Positions 32,558 through 41,036 of a DNA stretch of 64,000 nucleotides are shown in pieces. The notes beneath the pieces were generated by a model that saw only the letters and a program-made list of their open reading frames with translations, had not been told where the DNA came from and made no database searches. The DNA lies in contig NZ_JBIRXP010000002.1 of assembly GCF_044389085.1 (NCBI RefSeq), forward strand, positions 124,001-188,000. The letters are read 5' to 3'. Both the position numbers and the translations under genes were made by a program. Each line of letters opens with the position of its first letter. Position 1 is the stretch's first letter. This DNA comes from Isoptericola sp044389085 (lineage in GTDB: Bacteria; Actinomycetota; Actinomycetes; Actinomycetales; Cellulomonadaceae).

Positions 32558-33271
32558 ATGACCATCCACCTCGCGGGCGACTCGACCGTCGCCCCCACGG
32601 ACTCCGGCCGCACCTCGGGGTACCCGGAGATCCCCCTGCTCGGCTGGGGCGACGAGCTCGCCCCGTTCACCGACCAGGTGGTGCGCAACCACGCGATCGG
32701 CGGCGCGACCACGGCGTCGTTCCGGGCCGAGGGGCGCTGGGACGCGCTGCTCGCCGAGCTGCGGCCGGGCGACACCGTCGTGATCCAGTTCGGGCACAAC
32801 GACCAGAAGGAGCCGGACGAGCTCGCCGCCGAGGGCGGGTACACGGACCGGCTCGCGCAGTTCGTCGCGGAGGCGCGGGCGAACGGGGCGCGGCCGGTGC
32901 TGGCCACCAGCGTCGAGCGGCGCCTCTACGACGGCGACGCGCGCGACGCCGCGCTGCGCTGGTCGCACGGGCCCTACCCGGCGGCGGTCCGGGCCCTCGG
33001 GCACGAGCTCGACGTGCCGGTGCTCGACCTCACGGCGTTCACGCGCTGGCTCTACGGGTGGCTGGGCCGTGACGCGTCCGCGGAGCTGTTCCCGCACGGG
33101 GCCGCCGCGGCGGCCGGGCTGCCCGTCGACGACGCGCTGCGCAAGGACAACACCCACTTCACGACGGCGGGCGCGCGCGCCGTCGCCCGGTACGTCGGTG
33201 AGGCCCTCGCGTCCCTCGAGGGCGTGCACGACGCCGAGGAGCCGCTCGGCGCGTGGGTGATGCAACCGTGA
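32558..33271 (+). CDS. Rhamnogalacturonan acetylesterase (CE12, SGNH hydrolase)
   Basis: A 237-residue SGNH/GDSL esterase. Block I is GDST with nucleophile Ser9, block III is FGHNDQKEP, and block V is DNTHFTTAGA supplying Asp and His. The wording matches CE12 rhamnogalacturonan acetylesterases (YesT/YesY). It removes acetyl groups from galacturonate in RG-I fragments. There is no signal peptide, so it acts in the cytosol on imported oligosaccharides. The start codon is 1 nt after the permease stop. Confidence 0.85.
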   Translation: MTIHLAGDSTVAPTDSGRTSGYPEIPLLGWGDELAPFTDQVVRNHAIGGATTASFRAEGRWDALLAELRPGDTVVIQFGHNDQKEPDELAAEGGYTDRLAQFVAEARANGARPVLATSVERRLYDGDARDAALRWSHGPYPAAVRALGHELDVPVLDLTAFTRWLYGWLGRDASAELFPHGAAAAAGLPVDDALRKDNTHFTTAGARAVARYVGEALASLEGVHDAEEPLGAWVMQP

Positions 33272-33930
33272 CGGCGGCCTACCGCAACCCGCTGGCGGCT
33301 CCCGGCGACCTCGCCGGGTGGGTCGCGGAGGGCCCCGTCGGCGTCGAGCACCGCGACGACGGCCTGGTGCTGCGCAGCACGGCGGACGAGGCCGCGCTCG
33401 TGGCCGACGGCCGCGGCGACCACGCGCACTTCACCTACTGGTGCCCGGAGGTGTTCGGGGCGGACGTCGAGATCTCGTGGGACTTCCGGCCGCTCGCCGG
33501 CGACGGCCTGGCGATGCTGTTCCTCGCCGCGACGGGCACGGAGGGGCGCGACCTCTTCGACCCCGCCCTGGCCGAGCGGACGGGGTACTACCCGCAGTAC
33601 CACTCGGGCGACGTCTCGACGCTCCACGTGTCCTACCTGCGCCGCAAGTGGGCCACCGAGAAGCGGTTCCGCACCTGCAACCTGCGCAAGAGCCCGGGCT
33701 TCCGGCTCGTCGCGCAGGGTGCCGACCCGCTGCCCGGCCCCGAGGACGCCGACGGCCACTACCGCGTGCGCGTCACCAAGCGAGGGGCGGACGTCGCCTT
33801 CGCGATCGACGACCTCACCCTCTTCACGTTCCACGACGACGCGCCGCTGGGCGCCGGCCGGATCGGCTTCCGACAGATGGCCCCGCTCGTCGCCCACTAC
33901 CGCAACCTCGAGGTGACCCCGCTGTCATGA
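33268..33930 (+). CDS. DUF1961 (YesU-like) lectin-fold protein
   Basis: A 220-residue cytosolic protein of the DUF1961/YesU family, predicted concanavalin-like beta-sandwich. Key stretches are HFTYWCPEVFGADVEISWDFRPLAGDGLAMLFLAA, GYYPQYHSGDVSTLHVSYLRRKW and the GRIGFRQMAPL end. YesU sits in the rhamnogalacturonan cluster of Bacillus subtilis, but its activity is not established. I chose the GTG at 33268 overlapping the esterase stop (GTGA); a GTG at 33253 is in frame. Confidence 0.78.
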   Translation: MTAAYRNPLAAPGDLAGWVAEGPVGVEHRDDGLVLRSTADEAALVADGRGDHAHFTYWCPEVFGADVEISWDFRPLAGDGLAMLFLAATGTEGRDLFDPALAERTGYYPQYHSGDVSTLHVSYLRRKWATEKRFRTCNLRKSPGFRLVAQGADPLPGPEDADGHYRVRVTKRGADVAFAIDDLTLFTFHDDAPLGAGRIGFRQMAPLVAHYRNLEVTPLS

Positions 33931-36635
33931 CCACCGCGCCCACCGACACCGTCGTCCGCACCGACCCCCACGCCACCCCCGCGGCCCCGGACGCCGTCGA
34001 CGTCCCGCTGCGCTGGCTCGACGACATCGCGCCGGACCTCACGGTCGGCGGCGTCACCTGCGGCGTCCCGTTCCGCCCGGGCGTCGTGCGCGACGCCGGC
34101 GACCTCGCCGTCGTCGACTCCTGGGGACGCTCCGTCGCCGCGCAGACCTGGCCGCTCGCGACCTGGCCGGACGGCAGCGTGAAGTGGTCCGGCGTCGCGC
34201 TGGGGGCGGCGGCACCGCCCAGCGCGTCGTACCGGGTGGTCGCCGCGCCGCCGGGCGCGCGGGACGTCGCCGGGCCCGTGGTCACGGTGACCGAGCAGGC
34301 CGACGAGGTCGTCGTGGACACCGGCGCGTGCACGGTGGTCGTGGGGCGGTCCGGGCCCGACGTCGTGCGGTCCGTGCGGGTGCAGGGCGTGGAGGTGGCG
34401 CGCGCCGGTCGGCTCGTGTCGAGCCGCCAGGACCGGCCGGAGCCCGACCACCGGGGACGGCGTGAGTCCGTGGGCGTCGTCCGCGACGTCGTCGTCGAGC
34501 AGGCCGGGCCCGTGCGTGCCGTGGTGCGCGTGACCGGTGCCCACCGCGACGTCGACCGGGCGCACGAGGACGGGGCGCCCTCGTGGCTGCCGTTCACGCT
34601 GCGCCTGGTGCTCGCGGCGGGGGCGCCGACGTTCCGGCTGGTGCACTCGTTCGTGTGGGACGGCGACCCCGAGCGTGACTTCCTCTCGTCGCTCGGCCTG
34701 CGCTTCGACGTCCCGCTCCGGGCCGCCGCGTACGACCGGCACGTGCGCCTCGCCGGCGCCGGCGGCGGGCTCGTGCGCGAGGCGGTGCAGGGCGTGACCG
34801 GGCTGCGGCGCGACCCGGGGGAGGACGTGCGCGCGGCGCAGGTGGCGGGCCGCGCCACCCCGCCCCTGGAGCAGTGGGACGAGCGCGTCTCCGGCCGGTT
34901 GCGCTGGGTGCCGACCTGGGAGGCCTGGTCGCTGCGCCAGCTGAGCGCGAACGGCTTCACCGTGCACAAGCGCACGGCGCCCGACCGGCCGTGGATCGAC
35001 GTCGCGCAGGGCACGCGGTCCGAGGGGCTGGGCTACCTGGGGGACACGGGCGGCGGCCTCGCCGTCGGCCTCACCGGGTTCTGGCAGTCCCACCCGACGG
35101 GGATCGACGTCGAGCGCGCGACGTCCGACGTCGGCTCCCTGACCACCTGGCTCTGGTCGCCCGACGCCGAACCGATGGACCTGCGCTTCTACCACGACGG
35201 CCTCGGCCAGGACACGTACGACGACCAGCTCGACGCCCTCGAGATCACCTACGAGGACTACGAGCCGGGCTTCGGGAACGCCCACGGCATCGGCCGCACG
35301 CACGAGCTGACGGTCACCGCGTTCGCCGCCACGCCCGACGCCGACGCGCTCGCCCGCCTCGCCGCGGGCACCGCCGTCCGGCCCCAGCTCGTGCCCACCC
35401 CCGAGGCGCTGCACGCCGCGCGCGTGCTCGGCGACTGGGACCTCGTGGACCGCGGCACGCCCGAGCGCGCGGCGCTGGAGGACCGCCTCGCCACGATGCT
35501 CGACTTCTACGTCGGCCAGGTGGACCAGCGCTCCTGGTACGGGTTCTGGAACTACGGCGACGTCATGCACGCCTACGACCCCGACCGGCACGTGTGGCGC
35601 TACGACGTGGGCGGGTACGCCTGGGACAACTCCGAGCTGTCGCCGGACCTGTGGCTGTGGACGTCCTTCCTGCGCACCGGGCGGGCCGACGTCTTCCGGC
35701 TCGCCGAGCGCATGACCCGGCACACGGGCGACGTGGACGTCTACCACGCAGGCCCCTGGCAGGGCCTCGGCAGCAGGCACAACGTGCAGCACTGGGGGTG
35801 CAGCGCCAAGCAGGTGCGCATCTCGACGCCCGCGTACCGGCGCCCGCACTACTTCCTCACCGGCGACGAGCACACGCGCGACCTCATGCTCGAGCTGCGC
35901 GACTCGGACCGGAACTTCCTCGGCCTCGACCCGACGCGCAAGGTGCGGCCCGACGCCGCCACCTACCGCCCGTGCCGTGACGCGCTCGCCGTCGGGCTCG
36001 GCACCGACTGGAGCGCGCTGGCCGCCACCTGGCTCGCGGACTGGGAGGCCACCGGGAACGAACGGTCGCGCGACCGGCTGGTCGGCACCATGACCGACAT
36101 CGGGGCGCTGAGGCACGGCTTCTTCACCGGCGAGGCGCTGTACAACCTGGACACGGGCCGGTTCGCCACCGACCGCGACCGCGTCACCGTCTCGCACCTG
36201 TCCGCCGTCTTCGGGTTGGTGGAGATCTGCTCGGAGCTCGTGTCGCTGGTCGACGCGGGCCTCGTCGACGCCCCCGGCTTCAAGGACGCGTGGCTGCAGT
36301 ACTGCCGCCTCTACCTCGCCACCCCGGCGGAGCAGGAGGCCGAGCTCGGCGTCGCGCCGTCGGGCACGAACCTCGAGCAGGCCCACTCGCGCCTGGCCGC
36401 GTACGCGGCGGCGCGGCTCGGCGACGACGGCCTGGCCGACGTCGCGTGGAGCGCCTACTTCCGCGGCGGCGAGTTCATGGGGGAGGAGGCCTTCCACCCG
36501 GTGCCGGTGCTCCCGCCCGAGACCCTGGTGCGGATCGACGAGGCGCGCACGCTGTCCACCAACGACGCCGCCCAGTGCAGCCTCGCGACGATCCAGAACC
36601 TCGCCCTGGTCGGCCACCGCCTCCCACCGAGGTAG
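33927..36635 (+). CDS. Exo-rhamnogalacturonan lyase family protein (PL26)
   Basis: A 902-residue enzyme resembling PcRGLX-type exo-rhamnogalacturonan lyases. An N-terminal beta-sandwich (to about residue 300, with WPDGSVKWSGVAL) is followed by an alpha/alpha-barrel with YGFWNYGDVMHAYDPDRHVWRYDVGGYAWDNSE and HNVQHWGCSAKQVRISTPAYRRPHYFLTGD. Family members release unsaturated disaccharide from RG-I ends by beta-elimination. No signal peptide, so probably cytosolic. ATGA overlap with the previous gene. The terminal codons CCG AGG TAG are part of the first unit of a 20-bp repeat array, which supplies the stop. Confidence 0.82.
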   Translation: MTTAPTDTVVRTDPHATPAAPDAVDVPLRWLDDIAPDLTVGGVTCGVPFRPGVVRDAGDLAVVDSWGRSVAAQTWPLATWPDGSVKWSGVALGAAAPPSASYRVVAAPPGARDVAGPVVTVTEQADEVVVDTGACTVVVGRSGPDVVRSVRVQGVEVARAGRLVSSRQDRPEPDHRGRRESVGVVRDVVVEQAGPVRAVVRVTGAHRDVDRAHEDGAPSWLPFTLRLVLAAGAPTFRLVHSFVWDGDPERDFLSSLGLRFDVPLRAAAYDRHVRLAGAGGGLVREAVQGVTGLRRDPGEDVRAAQVAGRATPPLEQWDERVSGRLRWVPTWEAWSLRQLSANGFTVHKRTAPDRPWIDVAQGTRSEGLGYLGDTGGGLAVGLTGFWQSHPTGIDVERATSDVGSLTTWLWSPDAEPMDLRFYHDGLGQDTYDDQLDALEITYEDYEPGFGNAHGIGRTHELTVTAFAATPDADALARLAAGTAVRPQLVPTPEALHAARVLGDWDLVDRGTPERAALEDRLATMLDFYVGQVDQRSWYGFWNYGDVMHAYDPDRHVWRYDVGGYAWDNSELSPDLWLWTSFLRTGRADVFRLAERMTRHTGDVDVYHAGPWQGLGSRHNVQHWGCSAKQVRISTPAYRRPHYFLTGDEHTRDLMLELRDSDRNFLGLDPTRKVRPDAATYRPCRDALAVGLGTDWSALAATWLADWEATGNERSRDRLVGTMTDIGALRHGFFTGEALYNLDTGRFATDRDRVTVSHLSAVFGLVEICSELVSLVDAGLVDAPGFKDAWLQYCRLYLATPAEQEAELGVAPSGTNLEQAHSRLAAYAAARLGDDGLADVAWSAYFRGGEFMGEEAFHPVPVLPPETLVRIDEARTLSTNDAAQCSLATIQNLALVGHRLPPR

Positions 36636-36773
36636 TCCGAACCCCGCCGAGGTAGTTCGAAACCTGCCGAGGTAGTTCGAAACCTGCCGAGGTAGTTCGA
36701 TCCTCGCCGAAGTAGTTCATGACAGGGAGTCATGAACTACCTCGGCAGGGTTCGGACTACCTCGGCGCGGTGT
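36629..36773. repeat. 20-bp tandem repeat array, locus C (5 direct + 2 inverted units)
   Basis: Direct units start at 36629, 36649, 36669, 36689 and 36709; inverted units (GAACTACCTC form) start at 36734 and 36754. The fifth direct and first inverted units pair into a strong hairpin: GCCGAAGTAGTTCATGAC with GTCATGAACTACCTCGGC. The first unit contributes the TAG stop of the PL26 gene. The remaining 100 nt to the next start hold its promoter region. Confidence 0.92.
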
Positions 36774-36871
36774 GCCAGTACGCTGTGCGGCGGCAATCTT
36801 CACCGGACGTTCACGGGCGAGCGACCAGCGGTGAGCACGGAGGCCCCCGCGGGCCCGACGGACGGAGCACC

Positions 36872-38230
36872 ATGAGCCTCGGCTGGACCAAGCACGGCGA
36901 CGGCAGGCACGTCGCCCCCGGCGACGTCGTCGCCCCCGACGAGCGGCTGAGCTGGCCGCGCACCATCGGCATCGGCATGCAGCACGTGGTGGCCATGTTC
37001 GGCTCCACGTTCATCGTGCCGCTGATCACGGGTTTCTCGCCCGCGACGACCCTGTTCTTCTCGGCGATCGGCACGGTGCTGTTCCTGCTGATCACGCGGA
37101 ATCGGCTGCCCAGCTACCTGGGGTCGAGCTTCGCGTTCATCGCGCCGATCACGGCCGCGACGGCCTCGCACGGCGAGTCCGTGGCCGTCGGCGGCATCCT
37201 CGTCACGGGCCTCGTGCTCGCGGCGATCGGCGCGCTGGTGCACTTCGCCGGCGCCCGGTGGATCGACGTCGTCATGCCGCCCGTCGTCACCGGCACGATC
37301 GTCGCGCTCATCGGCCTCAACCTCGCCCCGGCGGCCTGGGGGAGCTGCACCGAGTCCGTCGTCGACGGCGAGATCGTCCAGACCTGCGACGCCGGCTTCC
37401 GCGCCGCGCCGCTCACGGCGACGATCACGCTGGCCGCGATCATCCTCGTCACCGTGCTGTTCAAGGGCATCATCGGCCGCCTGTCGATCCTGGTCGGCGT
37501 GGTGATCGGCTACGTCGCCGCGCTGCTCCAGGGACAGGTGAGCTTCGACGCGGTCGTCAAGGCGGACTGGTTCGGCTTCCCGCACTTCGTCACCCCGTCG
37601 TTCGAGCCGGCGGTGCTGGGCCTCTTCGTCCCCGTGGTGCTCGTGCTGGTCGCGGAGAACGTGGGCCACGTGAAGTCGGTCGCGGCGATGACGGGCAAGA
37701 ACCTCGACGACGTCGCGGGCAAGGCCCTGTTCAGCGACGGCCTCGCGACGACCCTCGCGGGCGTGGGCGGCGGCTCCGGCACCACGACCTACGCCGAGAA
37801 CATCGGCGTCATGGCCGCGACGCGCGTGTACTCGACGGCGGCGTACTGGGTGGCCGCCGTGACGGCCCTGCTGCTGTCGATGTCCCCCAAGTTCGGGGCG
37901 CTCATCGCCACCATCCCGGCGGGCGTGCTCGGCGGTGCGACGACGATGCTCTACGGCATGATCGGCATCCTCGGCGCGCGCATCTGGGTGCAGGGCAAGG
38001 TGGACTTCGGCAACCCGGTGAACCTCACCACGGCCGCCGTCCCGCTGATCATCGGCATCGCGAACTTCACGTTCTCCGCCGGCGACCTCACCTTCGAGGG
38101 GATCGCGATCGGTACCGCGGCCGCGCTGGTGATCTACCACGGCATGCGCGCGATCGCGCGGTGGCGCGGCACGGGCCAGGAGCCGGCCTCGCCGGCGTCG
38201 TCCCCCGTGGCGGCCGACGCGTCCGAGTGA
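36872..38230 (+). CDS. Uracil/xanthine permease (nucleobase:cation symporter-2 family)
   Basis: A 452-residue membrane protein with about 12-14 helices of the UraA/NAT type. GMQHVVAMFGSTFIVPLITGF in helix 1 is typical. The signature VGGGSGTTTYAENIGVMAATRVYS contains the conserved Glu-Asn pair. ENVGHVKSV earlier carries the other conserved Glu. It most likely imports uracil by proton symport, though xanthine or uric acid cannot be excluded. GACGGAG precedes the ATG at 36872; an in-frame start at 36719 would lie inside the repeat array. Confidence 0.85.
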   Translation: MSLGWTKHGDGRHVAPGDVVAPDERLSWPRTIGIGMQHVVAMFGSTFIVPLITGFSPATTLFFSAIGTVLFLLITRNRLPSYLGSSFAFIAPITAATASHGESVAVGGILVTGLVLAAIGALVHFAGARWIDVVMPPVVTGTIVALIGLNLAPAAWGSCTESVVDGEIVQTCDAGFRAAPLTATITLAAIILVTVLFKGIIGRLSILVGVVIGYVAALLQGQVSFDAVVKADWFGFPHFVTPSFEPAVLGLFVPVVLVLVAENVGHVKSVAAMTGKNLDDVAGKALFSDGLATTLAGVGGGSGTTTYAENIGVMAATRVYSTAAYWVAAVTALLLSMSPKFGALIATIPAGVLGGATTMLYGMIGILGARIWVQGKVDFGNPVNLTTAAVPLIIGIANFTFSAGDLTFEGIAIGTAAALVIYHGMRAIARWRGTGQEPASPASSPVAADASE

Positions 38231-38252
38231 TCCCGCCCCCGGGTGGCCCGGC

Positions 38253-38888
38253 CTACTTCTTGGGCAGGGTCACCTGGGGGATCGGCGTGATCTCACTGGC
38301 GGGCACGCAGCTCTCGACGTCCTTCATCGGGGTCTCGGCGTCCAGCAGCACGCTGTCCTCGCTGAGCGGCGGGCTGTACTCCTCGCCGACGAGCAGGTCG
38401 ATGGTGGAGCCCGTGCGGTCGTCGAGCACGAGGCGGACGTCGGGGTACTGGGCCGCGAGGGTGTAGGCCCGGGTGATGCCCTTGGTGCCGAACCGCACCT
38501 CCGACTGCCCGAGCTTCTCGACCCAGTTCCCGGTGTCGACGACGTCGAACCCGCGCTCGCTGAGCACGTCCTCGTTCGCCCCCGCGAGGGGCTCGCTGCC
38601 GTCGGCGGCGTTGTAGACCCGCACCTTCACCTTCGAGTAAGGCACGGGCAGCGCGCCGTCGGGCTGGCCCTTGACCGGCGGAAGGCAGGGCTCCGGCTGG
38701 GGCGCCTCGGCCACGGGCGTGTGGATGGGGCGGGAGAACGGCGAGCTGAAGGCGCCGGTGTACATCGCGGCAGCCGCCAGGCCCGCGAGCAGCAGGAACG
38801 CGATGAGGAGCCCGAAGACCACGGCCTGCCGCTCGTGCTCGCGCTTGCGGCGCGTCTCGCGGACCGGGTCAGGGGCAGGTGATGTCAC
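38253..38888 (-). CDS. LytR C-terminal domain protein, membrane anchored
   Basis: A 211-residue protein with a basic cytosolic N-terminus (RETRRKREHERQ), one membrane helix (about residues 23-43) and an extracytoplasmic LytR_C domain (about 80-180; VKVRVYNAADGSEPLAGANEDVLSERGFDV). LytR_C domains accompany cell-wall polymer ligases, but the catalytic LytR-CpsA-Psr part is absent here. TAGTTT on the minus strand (38895-38900) lies 6 nt before the GTG, with no ribosome site: a probable leaderless start. It converges with the nucleobase permease gene. Confidence 0.8.
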   Translation of the reverse strand: MTSPAPDPVRETRRKREHERQAVVFGLLIAFLLLAGLAAAAMYTGAFSSPFSRPIHTPVAEAPQPEPCLPPVKGQPDGALPVPYSKVKVRVYNAADGSEPLAGANEDVLSERGFDVVDTGNWVEKLGQSEVRFGTKGITRAYTLAAQYPDVRLVLDDRTGSTIDLLVGEEYSPPLSEDSVLLDAETPMKDVESCVPASEITPIPQVTLPKK

Positions 38889-38949
38889 GCGAAGAAACTA
38901 CCCGAGTTCGGGGGATCGTTCGCGGGAGCGCCGCCGGCCGTGGTGGGAC

Positions 38950-39246
38950 TCACCGGAGCACGAGGACCCGCGCGTGCAGCACGGGGCGCTGCTGGAGGGC
39001 GGCCCGCACGGCACGGTGCAGCCCGTCCTCGAGGTACAGCACGCCCCCGTACTCCACCACGTGGGCGAAGAGGTCGCCGAAGAACGTCGAGTCCTCCGCG
39101 AGCAGGTGGTCGAGGTCCAGCGTGCGCTTGGTGGTGACGAGCTCGTCGAGGCGCACCTGACGTGGCGGCACGTCCACCCAGTCCTTGGCGGTGACGTGTC
39201 CGTGGTCGGGGTAGGGACGACCGTCCCCCACGGCCTTGAAGATCAT
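38950..39246 (-). CDS. Small conserved actinobacterial protein with ParB-like DGLHR motif
   Basis: A 98-residue protein beginning MIFKAVGDGRPYPDHG, a start I have seen in conserved actinobacterial proteins that are variously labelled. YLEDGLHRAVRAALQQR resembles the DGxHR motif of ParB/sulfiredoxin-fold proteins, and VRLDELVTTKRTLD the strand before it. TACGAT (minus strand, 39254-39259) lies 7 nt before the ATG, again suggesting a leaderless mRNA. The function is unknown; some relatives are annotated as toxin-antitoxin components, which the sequence here does not prove. Confidence 0.65.
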   Translation of the reverse strand: MIFKAVGDGRPYPDHGHVTAKDWVDVPPRQVRLDELVTTKRTLDLDHLLAEDSTFFGDLFAHVVEYGGVLYLEDGLHRAVRAALQQRPVLHARVLVLR

Positions 39247-39405
39247 GGCTGCCATCGTAGGGGCGAGCCTGTGACCGGCCGCGATGTTGCCTCGCGATAC
39301 GGACACGATCCCGTCACGATCCCGTCACGGCCGGTGCTCCGGACGCCTCTCGGCCTCCCCTTCTCCCGCCGGCGCCCCTGTGGCACGCTGGGACCGTCAG
39401 CACGA

Positions 39406-39419
39406 TGGGAGCGCTCTCA
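39406..39419. promoter_or_regulatory. CelR-type operator upstream of GH6 cellulase
   Basis: TGGGAGCGCTCTCA differs in one base from the perfect 14-bp palindrome TGGGAGCGCTCCCA bound by CelR, the cellobiose-responsive LacI-family repressor of cellulase genes described in Thermobifida fusca. It lies 40 nt before the cellulase start. Confidence 0.85.
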
Positions 39420-39458
39420 TATCGCGGGAGCGCCGTGCGCCGATCAAAGGAGATCGCC

Positions 39459-40763
39459 GTGGTCCTCCGTTCCTCTCGTCGCCCCTCCGCCCCGACGGCG
39501 GTCCGGACGGCCCTCGTCCTCGCCGCGGCCGCCGGCCTGGCCCTCAGCGGCCTCTCGGCCACCGCGGCGCCGCCACCGCCGTCCGACCCGCAGCTGTGGG
39601 TCGACCCGGACAGCTCGACGATCGGCCACGTCGAGGAGCTGGGCCTGACCGGGGACGCGCGCGACGACGCGCTCGCGCTCGCGGCGATCCCCTCGGCGAC
39701 CTGGTTCACCGGTGGCACGCCGCGCGAGGTGAAGCAGGACGTCAAGGACGTCGTCGTGCACGCGCACGCCGACAAGGCCGTCCCGGTGCTGGTCGCGTAC
39801 AACCTGCCCTTCCGCGACTGCGCGCAGTACTCGGCCGGCGGTGCCACGTCGCTCGCCGAGTACACGGCATGGATCGACGGGTTCGCGCGCGGGATCGGGA
39901 ACAAGCAGGCGGTCGTGATCCTCGAGCCCGACGGGCTCGGCATCATCCCCTGGTACACGACCGTCGAGGGGAACCCGGAGTGGTGCCAGCCTGCGGAGGC
40001 GGACCCGGCCACCGCCGCGGCGGAACGGTTCGCGATGCTCAATCACGCGGTGGACACCCTCGGCGCGCTGCCGGGCACGAAGGTCTACCTCGACGCCGGC
40101 AACAGCAAGTGGCTCAACGTGGGCGACAACGCCGACCGCCTCCTGAAGGCCGGCGTCGAGCGCGCGGACGGGTTCTTCCTCAACGCCTCGAACTACCAGT
40201 ACACGGAGAACTCGGTGGCGTACGGGCGGTGGATCTCGTCGTGCCTCGCGCTCGTCACGCAGGCGGGCGGGGCGGTCGGCGACTGCGGGAACCAGTACTG
40301 GAACGGCGGCCCGGCGAACGGCTGGTCGGGCGTGGAGATGTCGCCCTACGGGCGGTGGACCGCCGACGCCGACGACCCGGCGCTGAGCACGGCCGGCGTG
40401 GACTCCCGCTACGCCCAGCAGCTCGGTGACGTGCAGCCCACGACGTCCTTCGTCGTCGACACCTCGCGCAACGGGCAGGGCCCGTGGGACCCGGCGACGT
40501 CCGAGAACACCTACTCCGACGCCGAGGACTGGTGCAACCCGCCCGGCCGCGGGCTGGGCCTGCGGCCCACGCTCGACACCGGCGAGCCGCTGGTGGACGC
40601 CTACCTGTGGATCAAGGTGCCCGGCGAGTCCGACGGCCAGTGCTTCCGGGGAACGGGCGGCCCGCTCGACCCGGAGCGCGGCATGGTCGACCCGCCCGCC
40701 GGGCAGTGGTTCGTCGAGCAGGCGGACGAGCTGGTCGAGCTCGCGGTGCCCGCGCTGGACTGA
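39459..40763 (+). CDS. Secreted GH6 cellulase (endoglucanase/cellobiohydrolase)
   Basis: A 434-residue secreted enzyme with a signal peptide to about residue 36 (LVLAAAAGLALSGLSATAAP). The GH6 landmarks are all present: RDCAQYSAGG with Asp119, ILEPDGLG with the acid Asp157, FLNASNYQ, VDTSRNGQGPW and LWIKVPGESDGQC. It cuts beta-1,4-glucan with inversion. No carbohydrate-binding module follows, so it is a single-domain form. The GTG at 39459 is chosen because AAAGGAGAT sits before it; the in-frame ATG at 39405 would overlap the CelR operator. Confidence 0.9.
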   Translation: MVLRSSRRPSAPTAVRTALVLAAAAGLALSGLSATAAPPPPSDPQLWVDPDSSTIGHVEELGLTGDARDDALALAAIPSATWFTGGTPREVKQDVKDVVVHAHADKAVPVLVAYNLPFRDCAQYSAGGATSLAEYTAWIDGFARGIGNKQAVVILEPDGLGIIPWYTTVEGNPEWCQPAEADPATAAAERFAMLNHAVDTLGALPGTKVYLDAGNSKWLNVGDNADRLLKAGVERADGFFLNASNYQYTENSVAYGRWISSCLALVTQAGGAVGDCGNQYWNGGPANGWSGVEMSPYGRWTADADDPALSTAGVDSRYAQQLGDVQPTTSFVVDTSRNGQGPWDPATSENTYSDAEDWCNPPGRGLGLRPTLDTGEPLVDAYLWIKVPGESDGQCFRGTGGPLDPERGMVDPPAGQWFVEQADELVELAVPALD

Positions 40764-40823
40764 GGCGGACGGCCGGGCGGCCAGGGCTCGTCGAACGTGC
40801 GGTCCGTCCCGCCATCCTCGGAC

Positions 40824-40893
40824 GCCGACCAGGCGGTTGCTGTCGAAATAGCCCGCCACGAGGGCGGATATCGGTGCCAACCGCCTGGTCGGC
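40824..40893. repeat. Long inverted repeat (16-bp arms) after cellulase gene
   Basis: GCCGACCAGGCGGTTG (40824-40839) is repeated exactly inverted at 40878-40893. The 38-nt interior contains a second small hairpin (CCGCC/GGCGG). It may terminate cellulase transcription or form a cruciform. There is no coding capacity. Confidence 0.7.
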
Positions 40894-40910
40894 GGGCGAC
40901 GGGCGAACGA

Positions 40911-40946
40911 CGACGGGGCCCGCACCGTGTGGTGCGGGCCCCGTCG
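40911..40946 (-). terminator. Perfect 16-bp hairpin terminator of tRNA-Ser
   Basis: CGACGGGGCCCGCACC and GGTGCGGGCCCCGTCG flank a 4-nt loop. It begins 5 nt beyond the 3' end of tRNA-Ser on the minus strand, and may also serve the plus-strand cellulase. Confidence 0.85.
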
Positions 40947-40951
40947 GTCGG

Positions 40952-41036
40952 CGGAGGATGGGGGATTCGAACCCCCGAGGGCGTGAACCCAACACGCTTT
41001 CCAAGCGTGCGCCATAGGCCGCTAGGCGAATCCTCC
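40952..41036 (-). tRNA. tRNA-Ser (GGA anticodon)
   Basis: The minus strand folds as a class II tRNA: acceptor GGAGGAT/ATCCTCC, D-arm TAGCGGCCTA, anticodon stem-loop ACGCTTGGAAAGCGT with anticodon GGA, a long variable arm and T-arm GGGGGTTCGAATCCCCC. The discriminator is G and CCA is not encoded. TATTCT on the minus strand about 40 nt upstream (41075-41080) is a possible -10 box. Confidence 0.97.

Noticed and set aside
33318..33926. N-terminal extension of the PL26 lyase through the DUF1961 gene
   Set aside because: The extension is a shadow of the DUF1961 coding frame. The ATGA overlap at 33927 and the start of lyase similarity support the shorter protein.
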